A stretch of 64,000 nucleotides of DNA from Streptomyces deccanensis (GCF_022385335.1 NZ_CP092431.1:1674001-1738000), one strand, 5' to 3'; positions 49,989 to 58,060 are shown, counted from the first letter of the stretch. The notes: generated from the letters alone by a model not told the origin. Program-made: numbers and translations.

Positions 49989-50000
49989 TAGACTGGGCAC

Positions 50001-50477
50001 ATGCCCGCCTCCGGAGATCCACGCCCCTGTTCCATCGCCGACACCCTGGCGATCGTCGGCGAGAAGTACTCCCTGCTGGTCCTGCGCGAGGTCTGTCTCG
50101 GCAACGGCCGCTTCGACCAGCTGGTCCGCAACATTGGGGCGCCGCGCGACGTGCTGGCGACCCGCCTCAGGCGCCTGGTGGACGCGGGCGTCCTGCACAA
50201 GCACGCCTACCACGAGCGCCCGCAGCGCTTCGAGTACCGGCCCACCCGGGCGGGGCTCGAACTTGAGCCGGTCCTGATGACCCTCATGGCCTGGGGCGAC
50301 CGCCACCTCCACACGGACGACGACCGCCCCATGGTGATCGAGCACTCCTGCGGCGAGCCTCTGCTCCCGAAGGTCACCTGCGGGGCCTGCGCCACCGAGA
50401 TCCATCACGAGGACCTCAAGGCCCACCCGCAGACCCCGGGCTGGTCGGTGAAGGGCCCGACAACCCCCGCCCCGTAG
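50001..50477 (+). CDS. HxlR-family transcriptional regulator
   Basis: 158 residues. The winged-helix HxlR domain spans ~8-100: CSIADTLAIVGEKYSLLVLREVCLGNGRFDQL, GAPRDVLATRLRRLVDAGVLHKHAYHERP, FEYRPTRAGLELEPVLM. The single N-terminal Cys (position ~10) is where HxlR redox sensors carry their reactive thiol. A C-terminal extension has three more Cys (SCGEP, TCGACATEI), which could bind zinc. The sensed signal may be electrophiles or thiol oxidants (family knowledge plus inference). It is monocistronic. Confidence 0.92.
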   Translation: MPASGDPRPCSIADTLAIVGEKYSLLVLREVCLGNGRFDQLVRNIGAPRDVLATRLRRLVDAGVLHKHAYHERPQRFEYRPTRAGLELEPVLMTLMAWGDRHLHTDDDRPMVIEHSCGEPLLPKVTCGACATEIHHEDLKAHPQTPGWSVKGPTTPAP

Positions 50478-50525
50478 GGGCACGGGGCACTGCGCGAGCA
50501 ACCACAGACCACCCGCGGCCGCTCG
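50476..50525. repeat. Dispersed intergenic repeat copy
   Basis: GGGGCACGGGGCACTGCGCG, then AGCAACCACAGACCACCCGC, is a variant of the GGCGCGGGGAACTGCGCGAG motif at 5895-5916. It lies between the converging HxlR and cupin genes and has lost most of its hairpin. Confidence 0.55.
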
Positions 50526-50567
50526 AAAACAGCACTCCCCGGACTCTGAGGCGCCCGGACCCCCTGC

Positions 50568-51278
50568 TCAGTCCCCCTTGTAGACGTCCAACCGCCCGCA
50601 CATCCCGAACTTCCCGGACTCGGAAGGCTTCTCGGCCCACACCCCGGCGTCGGCCAGATGGGACACGTCCCCCCGCTCCAACCGGTCGAGCTGCTCCCCC
50701 GTCGCGGCGGCAGCCGCCCGCGCGCCCCGCTCCCAGCGCGCCCGCCACTCCGCGAGCCGTGGCCGTACGAGCGCCGCGGCGGCCCGGTGGAACGCGGCGA
50801 GCGGCTCGGGCCCGGAGGCGTCCCGCAGCGCCCGGTAGCCCTCCAGGGCGAGGTCACGCCGGGCGCGGGCGACGCGCTCCCGCTCCTCCTCCGGAGCGTC
50901 GGGCGGGATGCGGGTGGCCGCGGCGTACGTCTCCGGATCGGTCAGGTACTCCGGGGGCAGCGTGAGGACCGCGTCGCCCGCCTCGGGGAGCCCGTTGTTC
51001 TGCATGAGGACGGTGATGCGCAGCTCGTCCTCGTTGACCAGCCGGTGGATGGTGCCCGGCGTGAACCAGGCGACCGTCCCGGGCGCCAGCGGCGTGACCT
51101 CGAAGCCGGAGGCCGTGAGCGTCTGCACGGCCCCGCGCCCGCCGGTGACGACGTACGCCTCCGAGCAGGTCAGGTGCATGTGGGGGGTGCCGCCGCAGAC
51201 CCCGTCCGCCGCCGGCCAGTCGTACACGGACAGATGCGACAGGGCGACCCCGCCCGGCAGTCCCTCGTAGCCGCTCAC
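50568..51278 (-). CDS. Cupin-domain protein of the Gfo/PmoA operon
   Basis: 236 residues from GTG 51278, which overlaps the PmoA stop (GTGA). A cupin barrel covers ~10-115: GGTPHMHLTCSEAYVVTGGRGAVQTL with metal-type His ligands, and GTVAWFTPGTIHRLVNED. The remaining ~120 residues are charged and helical (PEEERERVARARRDLALEGYRAL). It may be a sugar or sugar-acid isomerase or binding protein, since it is coupled to a Gfo/Idh dehydrogenase and a PmoA-type protein. It is the third and last gene of the operon. Confidence 0.85.
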   Translation of the reverse strand: MSGYEGLPGGVALSHLSVYDWPAADGVCGGTPHMHLTCSEAYVVTGGRGAVQTLTASGFEVTPLAPGTVAWFTPGTIHRLVNEDELRITVLMQNNGLPEAGDAVLTLPPEYLTDPETYAAATRIPPDAPEEERERVARARRDLALEGYRALRDASGPEPLAAFHRAAAALVRPRLAEWRARWERGARAAAAATGEQLDRLERGDVSHLADAGVWAEKPSESGKFGMCGRLDVYKGD

Positions 51279-52210
51279 CACGGGTGCGCCTCCAGGTACT
51301 TGGCGATCTCCTCCCGCTCCCAGGAACCGTCGGCCACGACGACCCGGTAGCGGCGGGTGAGCGTCTCGCCCGGAGCCAGCTCCAGCTCCTCGAAGAACGC
51401 CCAGGAGGGAGCGACGGCGGCGAACGGCTCGTTGCGGACGAACCAGTGCGCCGGATGGGCGCCGTCGGCTCCCGTGTGGTCGTTCTCGGGGGCGTGCGCG
51501 AAGACGAGCGTGGCGTGGCCGTCGGTGCCGTCGTGCTCGCCCGAGTACGCGAGCCAGTGCGCCTGCCCGCCCATCAGCTCGGGTCCCTCGGAGTCGGGCC
51601 CGATGATCCGCCCGTCCCGGAAGGCGCGCGGACCGCGCCAGAACAGACCGGTGTAGCCGGCCATCTCCCGCCCGGCGGTGGTCGGACTGCCGAACAGCAG
51701 CGGCTCGTCCCGGCGGTTGGTGATCGCGCTCGTCCAGGTCAGCGCCCACGATCCGGACTCGGTGTCCACGTCGTGGATCTCGATCCGCCGCTCCTCGTCC
51801 GCCCACAGCTCGCCGGTGTAGGGGTGCCAGGTCAGCCGCTCGGCGATCACGACCCGCTCGCCGTCCGACTCGACGACGTCGAAGCCGACGTGCGCCATCG
51901 AGCCGACCCGCTCGGGGATCGGCAGATAACCCTCGCCGTGGACGTAGGAGTTGCCGCCCCACAGGTTCTGGCCCGACAGGTGCGAGGCCGTCAGCTGGAG
52001 GCCCTTGTGCCAGCGGTGGTCGTTGGGCCGGAAGTCGGTGACGACGTCCCCGGCCAGCGTCCGGATCGGGTGCAGATACGGCTTCGGGGCCTCCCAGGCC
52101 GCCTCGGGCCGGTAGACGTAGCTCAACAGCTCGACGCCCGTGGTGGGTTCGGTGACCGTGATCCGGTCGCCGTGTGCGTGGACCACGCGCAGCCCGTCGT
52201 GGAACGTCAT
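51275..52210 (-). CDS. PmoA-family (DUF6807) protein
   Basis: 311 residues, full family length. Landmarks: YLHPIRTLAGDVVTDFRPNDHRWHKGL (conserved HP and DHxxH), GEGYLPIPERVG and LLFGSPTTAGREMAGYTGLFWRGPRAF. The name PmoA here comes from a historical annotation; the fold is a beta-sandwich of the galactose-mutarotase kind and has no methane monooxygenase activity. Family members sit next to Gfo/Idh enzymes in sugar catabolism loci. Overlaps of 4 bp with both neighbours show tight coupling. The substrate is unknown. Confidence 0.9.
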   Translation of the reverse strand: MTFHDGLRVVHAHGDRITVTEPTTGVELLSYVYRPEAAWEAPKPYLHPIRTLAGDVVTDFRPNDHRWHKGLQLTASHLSGQNLWGGNSYVHGEGYLPIPERVGSMAHVGFDVVESDGERVVIAERLTWHPYTGELWADEERRIEIHDVDTESGSWALTWTSAITNRRDEPLLFGSPTTAGREMAGYTGLFWRGPRAFRDGRIIGPDSEGPELMGGQAHWLAYSGEHDGTDGHATLVFAHAPENDHTGADGAHPAHWFVRNEPFAAVAPSWAFFEELELAPGETLTRRYRVVVADGSWEREEIAKYLEAHPW

Positions 52211-53454
52211 GCGGTGATCTCCTCACTCGTGCCGGCGGAGCCCGCGACGGCGGGGCTCGCGTCGGCGGACACCGGGGCGGTTCCGGGCGCCCAGCCGGGG
52301 GCGCCTCCGTGCATGGCCGTGTAGTACGGGTCCCCTGGGCCGATCTCCCCACGCCGTACGGTCGCGTCCGTGAACGCCGACTTGTACAGGGCGGCGATCA
52401 GCTCCAGGCTCGTCCGCCCGTCGGCGCCGCTGCTGCGCGGGCGTTCACCGGCGCGCATGCTCGCCACGAGCTCGCGCAGCTGGGCCAGGTGCGAACTGGG
52501 CACGTCCTCGCCGAAGTCCCGCCAGGCCGCCGCGTCCGCCTCCGGGGTGCCCGGGGCGGGGGTGACGGACCAGTCGGCGTTGGAGTGGCCGTACAGATGG
52601 GTCAGTTCGACGGTGGCGCGTTCGCAGTCGACGCGGATGCGGCTGACCTCGTCGGGGCTGAGGACGCTGTTGACGACGGTGGCCAGCGCGCCGCTCTCGA
52701 AGCGCACGAGGGCGGTGGAGACGTCCTCGGTCTCCACGTCGTGGACCAGCCGCCCGGCCATGGCGCGGACCTCGCTCCACGGACCGAGCAGATCGAGCAG
52801 CAGGTCCATCTGGTGGATGCCGTGTCCCATGGCGGGCCCGCCACCCTCGGTGGCCCACCGGCCGCGCCAGGGGACGGCGTAGTAAGCGGTGTCCCGGTAC
52901 CAGGTGGTCTGGCAGTGCGCGACCAGCGGACGCCCGAGGCTCCGCTCGGCGATCAGCTTCCGCACGTGCCGCGCGCCGGAACCGAAGCGGTGCTGGAAGA
53001 CGATCGAGGCGTACGGGCCCTCGGTCTCCGCGCCCTCCTCGGCCTCGACGGCGTCGAAGTCGGCGAGCGTCGGCACCGGCGGCTTCTCGCACCACACCCA
53101 GGCGCCGGCCCGCAGCGCGGTGATCGTCTGGTCGCGGTGCAGGGTCGGCGGGGTGCAGATGCTGACCAGGTCGGGCCGCTGCTCCGCCAGCATGCGGTCC
53201 AGGTCGGTGTAGCCGTGCGGGATGCCGTGCTCGGCGCAGAACTTGGCCACCGCGTCGGCGTCGATGTCGACGGCGGCGACGACCTCGGTCTCGCCCTCCT
53301 CGGCGAGGCGCGCGAGCGCGGGCAGATGAGAGCCGCCGCCGATGGCGCCGATGCCGACGATCGCGGCCCGGACGCGGCGGCCGGTCAGGGGGGCCGGGCG
53401 GCGGTCGGGGAGGTGGTCCGCAGTCGGGCTCGGGTCGTTGCTGGGTGTGGGCAT
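52207..53454 (-). CDS. Gfo/Idh/MocA-family oxidoreductase
   Basis: 415 residues from ATG 53454; GTG 53469 adds five residues and neither has a good ribosome site. N-terminal Rossmann domain: AAIVGIGAIGGGSHLPAL, then VAAVDIDADAVAKF, SICTPPTLHRDQ and the catalytic EKPP Lys. The C-terminal domain carries GGGPAMGHGIHQMDLLLDLLG, whose His is the usual acid/base. It would oxidise a sugar or inositol derivative with NAD(P). It is the first gene of a three-gene operon; a LacI/GalR-type palindrome lies about 100 bp upstream, implying sugar-responsive repression. Confidence 0.92.
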   Translation of the reverse strand: MPTPSNDPSPTADHLPDRRPAPLTGRRVRAAIVGIGAIGGGSHLPALARLAEEGETEVVAAVDIDADAVAKFCAEHGIPHGYTDLDRMLAEQRPDLVSICTPPTLHRDQTITALRAGAWVWCEKPPVPTLADFDAVEAEEGAETEGPYASIVFQHRFGSGARHVRKLIAERSLGRPLVAHCQTTWYRDTAYYAVPWRGRWATEGGGPAMGHGIHQMDLLLDLLGPWSEVRAMAGRLVHDVETEDVSTALVRFESGALATVVNSVLSPDEVSRIRVDCERATVELTHLYGHSNADWSVTPAPGTPEADAAAWRDFGEDVPSSHLAQLRELVASMRAGERPRSSGADGRTSLELIAALYKSAFTDATVRRGEIGPGDPYYTAMHGGAPGWAPGTAPVSADASPAVAGSAGTSEEITA

Positions 53455-53554
53455 GGACGTGATCAGCACTCCATCGAACGGGACATCGAACGGGACATCG
53501 GACGGTGGCGGGCGCCTGGTGACGGGGGCCCGACGGACCGGCGACCCTCATCAC

Positions 53555-53568
53555 GGCAAGCGCTTTCC
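53555..53568. promoter_or_regulatory. LacI/GalR-type operator upstream of the Gfo operon
   Basis: GGCAAGCGCTTTCC is centred on AAGCGCTT, the classic LacI-family half-site arrangement with central CG. It is about 100 bp before the oxidoreductase start. No LacI-family gene is in the window, so the regulator must be encoded elsewhere. Confidence 0.65.
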
Positions 53569-53823
53569 CTCGCCAGCAACGTATGTGCGGACATAGTGAC
53601 TGGTCAACACCACGGATCCGGCCGTTCCACGCCTCGGGACACCCGCGCTCCACCCGTCCCCCGCACACCCGCCGCCCGGGCCCCGCACGGTCCCGTGAAA
53701 CCCCTGTGGCAGCCCCGTCCCCAGGGGGCGCTAGGCTGCCCCCAGCACCTGTGATCACCCGCCCCGCGGCGCGGCACGTCTTCCGTCGGCCCTCCACGAT
53801 CAGCGCTTGGACCACGTAACTTC

Positions 53824-54699
53824 ATGTCTTGGTTTGAATCCCTCATCCTCGGACTCGTCCAGGGGCTGACCGAATTCCTCCCCGTCTCCTCCAGCGCGCA
53901 CCTGCGCCTGACCGCGGCCTTCTCCGGCTGGGAGGACCCGGGCGCGGCCTTCACCGCGATCACCCAGATCGGCACCGAGGCCGCCGTGCTGATCTACTTC
54001 CGCAAGGACATCGCCAACATCATCTCGGCGTGGTGGCGTTCCCTGTTCAACAAGGAGATGCGCGCCGACCACGACGCCCAGATGGGCTGGCTGGTGATCG
54101 TCGGCTCCATCCCGATCGGTGTCCTCGGCGTGACCCTCAAGGACCAGATCGAGGGGCCGTTCCGTGATCTGCGCCTCACGGCCACGATGCTGATCGTGAT
54201 GGGCATCGTCCTGGGTGTGGCGGACCGGCTCGCCGCGCGCGACGAGACCGGTGGCAAGCACCGTGCCGCGAAGGAGCGCAAGAGCCTCGAACAGCTCAGC
54301 GTCAAGGACGGCCTGATCTTCGGCCTCTGCCAGGCCATGGCGCTCATCCCCGGTGTCTCCCGCTCCGGCGCCACCATCAGCGGTGGCCTGCTCATGGGCT
54401 ACAAGCGCGAGGCCGCCGCCCGCTACTCCTTCCTCCTCGCCATCCCGGCCGTGATCGCCTCGGGCGGCTACGAGCTCAAGGACGCGATGGAGGGCGGCCA
54501 TGTCTCCTGGGGCCCGACGATCTTCGCCACGGTCATCGCCTTCTTCGTCGGCTACGCGGTCATCGCCTGGTTCATGAAGTTCATCTCCACCAAGAGCTTC
54601 ATGCCGTTCGTCTGGTACCGCATCGCCCTCGGCATCGTCATCGTCGTCCTGGTCTCCACGGGGGTCCTGAGCCCGCACGCGGGCGAGTCGGGCGGCTGA
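53824..54699 (+). CDS. uppP: Undecaprenyl-diphosphatase UppP
   Basis: 291 residues, eight membrane helices expected. BacA/UppP signatures: LGLVQGLTEFLPVSSSAHL near the start (catalytic (E/Q)E-type region and PVSSSAH) and ALIPGVSRSGATISGGLLMG (PGxSRSGxT phosphatase motif with Arg). It recycles C55-PP to C55-P at the membrane for peptidoglycan and other envelope polymers and gives bacitracin tolerance. It is monocistronic; TAGGCT at 53733-53738 could be a -10 box. Confidence 0.96.
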   Translation: MSWFESLILGLVQGLTEFLPVSSSAHLRLTAAFSGWEDPGAAFTAITQIGTEAAVLIYFRKDIANIISAWWRSLFNKEMRADHDAQMGWLVIVGSIPIGVLGVTLKDQIEGPFRDLRLTATMLIVMGIVLGVADRLAARDETGGKHRAAKERKSLEQLSVKDGLIFGLCQAMALIPGVSRSGATISGGLLMGYKREAAARYSFLLAIPAVIASGGYELKDAMEGGHVSWGPTIFATVIAFFVGYAVIAWFMKFISTKSFMPFVWYRIALGIVIVVLVSTGVLSPHAGESGG

Positions 54700-54770
54700 C
54701 CGGGGTCGCTCCGGACAGCGTGGCTGCCCGGAGGCTTCGGGGGCGGTGCGGCGGGCAGCGTTCGGCGTTG

Positions 54771-55604
54771 TCAGTCCAGGAAAGTCATCAGCCGGTCGTT
54801 CAGCTGCTTCGGCTCGGTGAGCGGCAGAGAGTGATGGGTGGCTCCGGGGAGCACTGCCACCTCACCCTGCGAGAGCATCCGGCGGGCTCGGTCGGCGACC
54901 TTGACAGCGTTGTGGGCGCGGCTGTGTTCCGCGAGCAGGACCAGGACCGGCATGAGGAGGTCGGCGGTCCGAGGGTGGACGCCGGTGACCAGCTTCCGGC
55001 CGGGAACGGTGGTGGCCAGCGCGTAGAGGCGCTGCCAGGTCTCGTCCGGGTGCGTGCCTGCCGTCTCCCAGGCCAGGAACGCGCGAGCGCGGGCCTCGCT
55101 CGGACGGATCAGGGTGGGGAGCGCGCGCAGCAGGTAGCCGAGCCGGAATCCGGCGAAGACCTGGGTGGGGTCCACGAGGGCGAGGCGGTCCACACGCCGC
55201 GGTGCGTGCAGTGCGTACCTGGCGGCCAGCCAGGCGCCGTACGAGTGGCCGCACAGGTGCGTGCGGGCGAGCCCGAGGCCGTCCAGCAGTGCGTCCAGCC
55301 AGGCCGTCAGATCGTCGGCGTTCTGCAATGGTGTGCCCCGGCGTTCGGTGCGGCCGGCGTCGCCCAGCAGATCCACCGCGTGGACCCGGTATCGCTCACC
55401 GAGGGCCGGTGCGTTGGCGAACCAGGCGAGGCCGGTGGCAGAGCCGCCGGGCAGCAGCACCAGCGGGCTGCCGTCCGCTGAGCCGTACACATGGACCCGG
55501 GTGCGCCCGTACGGCGTGGCGACATCGTGCTCCTCTGTGGACTCGGGCCAGCGGGCGCGAAGCTCGTCGTAGGCAAGGTCGAAGGCGGGCAGGGACACGA
55601 GCAT
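54771..55604 (-). CDS. Alpha/beta hydrolase
   Basis: 277 residues. Core: LVLLPGGSATGLAW (oxyanion loop with GG instead of HG), LCGHSYGAWLA nucleophile elbow with catalytic Ser, and the terminal ATHHSLPLTEP His. A helical cap is expected in the middle. The gene is divergent from a MarR regulator, with 59 bp between starts holding an inverted repeat, so MarR likely represses it. The substrate is unknown; MarR-linked hydrolases often deal with aromatic or lipophilic esters. Confidence 0.9.
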   Translation of the reverse strand: MLVSLPAFDLAYDELRARWPESTEEHDVATPYGRTRVHVYGSADGSPLVLLPGGSATGLAWFANAPALGERYRVHAVDLLGDAGRTERRGTPLQNADDLTAWLDALLDGLGLARTHLCGHSYGAWLAARYALHAPRRVDRLALVDPTQVFAGFRLGYLLRALPTLIRPSEARARAFLAWETAGTHPDETWQRLYALATTVPGRKLVTGVHPRTADLLMPVLVLLAEHSRAHNAVKVADRARRMLSQGEVAVLPGATHHSLPLTEPKQLNDRLMTFLD

Positions 55605-55622
55605 TCCTCTCGCCAGGCGATA

Positions 55623-55639
55623 ATCTCGGTCAGCGAGAT
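55623..55639. promoter_or_regulatory. Candidate MarR operator
   Basis: ATCTCG and CGAGAT form an inverted repeat around GTCAG in the 59-bp gap between the divergent hydrolase and MarR genes, embedded in A/T-rich flanks (TAATCTCGGTCAGCGAGATA). It overlaps both promoters. Confidence 0.6.
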
Positions 55640-55663
55640 ATTACGTGACTTCGAGGAGTGTGC

Positions 55664-56119
55664 ATGGACGATCAGAGCCCGGTGATGGGACTGGTTCACT
55701 TGCTGCGCGCGGTCACCGTGAAGTTCGACCTGCTCGGCGCCGAGTTCGCCGCGCGCCACGGGCTGCACCCCACCGATGTGCGCGCGCTGATCCACCTGCT
55801 GGACGCGGCACGCGCCGGTGAGCGGGCCACGCCCGGGTGGCTCGGCGAGCAACTGCGACTGAACTCTGCTGGGACCACTGCCCTGGTGGATCGGCTGGAG
55901 CGGCTCGGGCTGGTCCAGCGCAGCAGGGACACGGCAGACCGGCGACGCGTGCTGCTGGAGGTGGAGGAGAAGGCCATGGAACTGGGGTGGGCCTTCTTCG
56001 GGCCGGTGATCGGGGAGGTGGTGGCGGCCGCGGATGGTTTCGAGGCGGGCGAGTTGGAGACGGTGCATCGCTTTCTGACTGCGGTACTGGAGTCCACCGG
56101 GCGGGCGAGTTCAGGCTGA
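55664..56119 (+). CDS. MarR-family transcriptional regulator
   Basis: 151 residues from ATG 55664, with GAGGAG 5-6 nt upstream (an in-frame GTG at 55658 overlaps that site). Winged helix: LHPTDVRALIHLLDAA, GWLGEQLRLNSAGTTALVDRLERLGLVQR and the wing DTADRRRVLLEVEEKAMELG. N- and C-terminal helices form the dimer. The probable target is the divergent hydrolase and itself, through the palindrome in the gap. Ligand unknown. Confidence 0.92.
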   Translation: MDDQSPVMGLVHLLRAVTVKFDLLGAEFAARHGLHPTDVRALIHLLDAARAGERATPGWLGEQLRLNSAGTTALVDRLERLGLVQRSRDTADRRRVLLEVEEKAMELGWAFFGPVIGEVVAAADGFEAGELETVHRFLTAVLESTGRASSG

Positions 56120-56150
56120 AGGGTTTCGGCGCGGCGGCTTGGTGGTTCCG

Positions 56151-56267
56151 GTGGTGTGGGGCGACGTGCTCGTCCTTGATGTCGTGGCCCCCGGCGCGGA
56201 GCTGGGTGATGGCGGCGTCCAGGTAGCGGGTGTTCCACAGGACCACGGCGTTGAGGACCAGGCCGAG
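56151..56267 (-). pseudogene. Tn3-family transposase remnant
   Basis: About 39 codons on the minus strand read LGLVLNAVVLWNTRYLDAA, ITQLRAGGHDIKDEHVA and PHHRNH, a close match to the C-terminal end of Tn3-family transposases. No catalytic DDE residues, upstream transposase sequence, resolvase or 38-bp terminal repeats are present. It is a decayed end of an element just after the MarR gene. Confidence 0.75.
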
Positions 56268-56500
56268 GGCGGCCGAGGGCGGCGGACGGTAGCCATGCCC
56301 CGGCAGCGATCGAGGATCTTCCTCCGAACCCCCGCGCCAGACCGATCGCGCATGCTCGCAGACCATGATCGTTCTCGCCGGGATTTCATGCACCTCGACT
56401 ACTCACACCTGGTCTCCAACTCCCCTCCGTGACCAACCACATACGGCTTCCGTAGCCGCCCGGTAGCGCACTGTCAGTCCGGGCGCCTACTCTGTTCGGC
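56268..56500. other. Intergenic stretch after the Tn3 remnant
   Basis: I recognise nothing in the 230 bp between the transposase remnant and the next small gene. Its G+C is lower than its surroundings (56340-56440), consistent with leftover inserted DNA. The promoter for the small gene and kinase should lie in 56420-56500. Confidence 0.4.
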
Positions 56501-56680
56501 ATGTCCCCCGATTTCCCCGCCCGTGGTTCCGTGCGGTCCGCCGACGACCTGAACGACCGGATCAGAGCGCTGTGGCGCCACGCGGGCGCGTCACTGTCGG
56601 CGCAGGAGCGGGCGGAGTACGAACTGCTGGTCGTGGAATGGGCGGCGGCGATGCGGGGAGACGTGATCGAGGCCGCGTGA
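56501..56680 (+). CDS. Small protein coupled to a CPT-like kinase
   Basis: 59 residues: SADDLNDRIRALWRHAGASL then SAQERAEYELLVVEWAAAM. It is predicted to be all-helical with a net negative charge, like small partner or antitoxin-type proteins, though no family is recognised. Its stop overlaps the GTG of the kinase gene (GTGA), so it is translated together with it. No typical ribosome site precedes ATG 56501, which suggests a leaderless start. Codon use is normal for the genome, supporting that it is real. Confidence 0.7.
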   Translation: MSPDFPARGSVRSADDLNDRIRALWRHAGASLSAQERAEYELLVVEWAAAMRGDVIEAA

Positions 56681-57246
56681 TCATCTTCCTGAACGGCACG
56701 TCCAGTTCGGGGAAGTCGAGCATCGCGACGGAGCTGCTGCGCATTCTCGACGAGCCCTACTTCCACATCCCTGTCGACGCGTTCCACGTCATGCGGACCC
56801 GTCAGGAGCTGCCGCCCGACCAGCTCACGGCTGTCCTGCATCGCACCTGGCGGGGTTACCACCGCGCGGTCGCCGGCATGGCCGCCGCGGACAACAACAT
56901 CGTCATAGACCACGTCCTGAGCGCGGAATGGCGGCTGCGGGACTGTCTCGACCTGTTCGTGCCCCAGGACGTCGTCTTCGTCGGTGTGCGCTGCGGCCCG
57001 GACGAGCTCGCGCGGCGTGAACGGGAGCGCGGTGACCGGCCGTTGGGGCTCGCGGCCCGGCAGCTGGAGCAGGTGCATGCCCACGGCCTCTACGACATCG
57101 AGTGCGACACGAGCCGCGCGGACCCCCTCCAATGCGCCTCCCGCATCAAGGAGTTCCTGCCCGACCGGCCGAGACCGACGGCGTTCGAGCGACTCCGCGA
57201 CAGACAGCGGGACTTGCACCACGGGCGGACCGTCCCCGCGCCCTGA
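56677..57246 (+). CDS. Chloramphenicol phosphotransferase-like kinase
   Basis: 189 residues from GTG 56677. P-loop LNGTSSSGKSSIATELL, then PYFHIPVDAFHVM and a DNNIVIDHVLSAEWRLRDCLD stretch with acidic catalytic candidates, match the CPT family named for the S. venezuelae enzyme that phosphorylates chloramphenicol. LID-type arginines are in RRERERGDRPLGLA. The fold is shared with zeta toxins and nucleoside kinases. Whether it modifies chloramphenicol is unknown; many genome copies are of unproven function. It is coupled to the 59-residue small gene. Confidence 0.88.
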   Translation: MIIFLNGTSSSGKSSIATELLRILDEPYFHIPVDAFHVMRTRQELPPDQLTAVLHRTWRGYHRAVAGMAAADNNIVIDHVLSAEWRLRDCLDLFVPQDVVFVGVRCGPDELARRERERGDRPLGLAARQLEQVHAHGLYDIECDTSRADPLQCASRIKEFLPDRPRPTAFERLRDRQRDLHHGRTVPAP

Positions 57247-57297
57247 GAGGGGCGCGGGGAACTGTGGGAGCAACCACGTACCGCCCGCAGTCGGCCG
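57247..57297. repeat. Dispersed intergenic repeat copy
   Basis: GAGGGGCGCGGGGAACTGTG, then GGAGCAACCACGTACCGCCC, follows the kinase stop codon directly and matches the 3' half of the element at 5890-5935. It lies between converging genes. Confidence 0.65.
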
Positions 57298-57319
57298 GTG
57301 ACCAGGCCCCGACGGCGCT

Positions 57320-58060
57320 TCACCGACCCCCCGACACCCGCAGCACCGCCCCCGTCGTGTACGAGGCCTCCGGAGACAGGAGCCAGGAGATGGCCGAGGC
57401 GATCTCATCCGCACGCCCCGGTCGCCGCAGCGGCACGGACGCGGCGATCCGGTCAGGACGTTCCGGGTCCCCCATCCGCGCGTGGATCTCCGTGTCGATC
57501 ACCCCGGGCGCGACCGCGTTCACCCGGATGCCGTCCGGCCCGAGTTCCTTCGCCAGCCCCATGGTCAGCGTGTCGACCGCCGCCTTGGTCGCCGCGTAGT
57601 GCACGTACTCACCGGGGCTGCCCAACGTGGCCGCCGCCGACGACACGTTGACGATGACGCCGCTCCCCCAAGCCGCCATCACCTTCGCCGCCCGGCGCGA
57701 ACACAGCAGCACACCGAGGAGGTTGACCTCCACCACCCGCCGCAGCACCTCCGTGTCCGTGTCCGCCAGCCTCCCGAACGGGCCCGTCACCCCGGCGTTG
57801 TTGACCAGCCCGGTCACCGGTCCGAGCCGGTCCGCCGCCGTCTCGAACAGCCGGTCCACATCGGCCTCCACCGAGGTGTCCGCCTTCACCGTGACGCAGC
57901 GCGCACCGCCCGCCCGCACGCCCGTCGCGATCCACTCGGCCGCCGCGCCGTCGTTCAGATAGCCCACCACCACGTCGTGCCCGTCCTCGGCGAGCCGCAG
58001 GCAGGTGGCGGCACCGATCCCCCGGCTCCCACCCGTGACCACCGTGACCGGACGTGACAT
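57320..58060 (-). CDS. SDR-family oxidoreductase
   Basis: 246 residues from ATG 58060, with GGGAGG 7 nt upstream; the open frame beyond is antisense to the expansin-like gene. Classical short-chain dehydrogenase: TGGSRGIGAA cofactor loop, NNAGVTGPFG, catalytic Ser in VNVSSAAAT and Tyr/Lys in YVHYAATKAAVDTL. The C-terminal ASYTTGAVLRVSGG is the usual FabG-like end. It prefers NADP by the basic residues near the first strand only weakly, so cofactor choice is open. The substrate is unknown. Confidence 0.94.
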   Translation of the reverse strand: MSRPVTVVTGGSRGIGAATCLRLAEDGHDVVVGYLNDGAAAEWIATGVRAGGARCVTVKADTSVEADVDRLFETAADRLGPVTGLVNNAGVTGPFGRLADTDTEVLRRVVEVNLLGVLLCSRRAAKVMAAWGSGVIVNVSSAAATLGSPGEYVHYAATKAAVDTLTMGLAKELGPDGIRVNAVAPGVIDTEIHARMGDPERPDRIAASVPLRRPGRADEIASAISWLLSPEASYTTGAVLRVSGGR

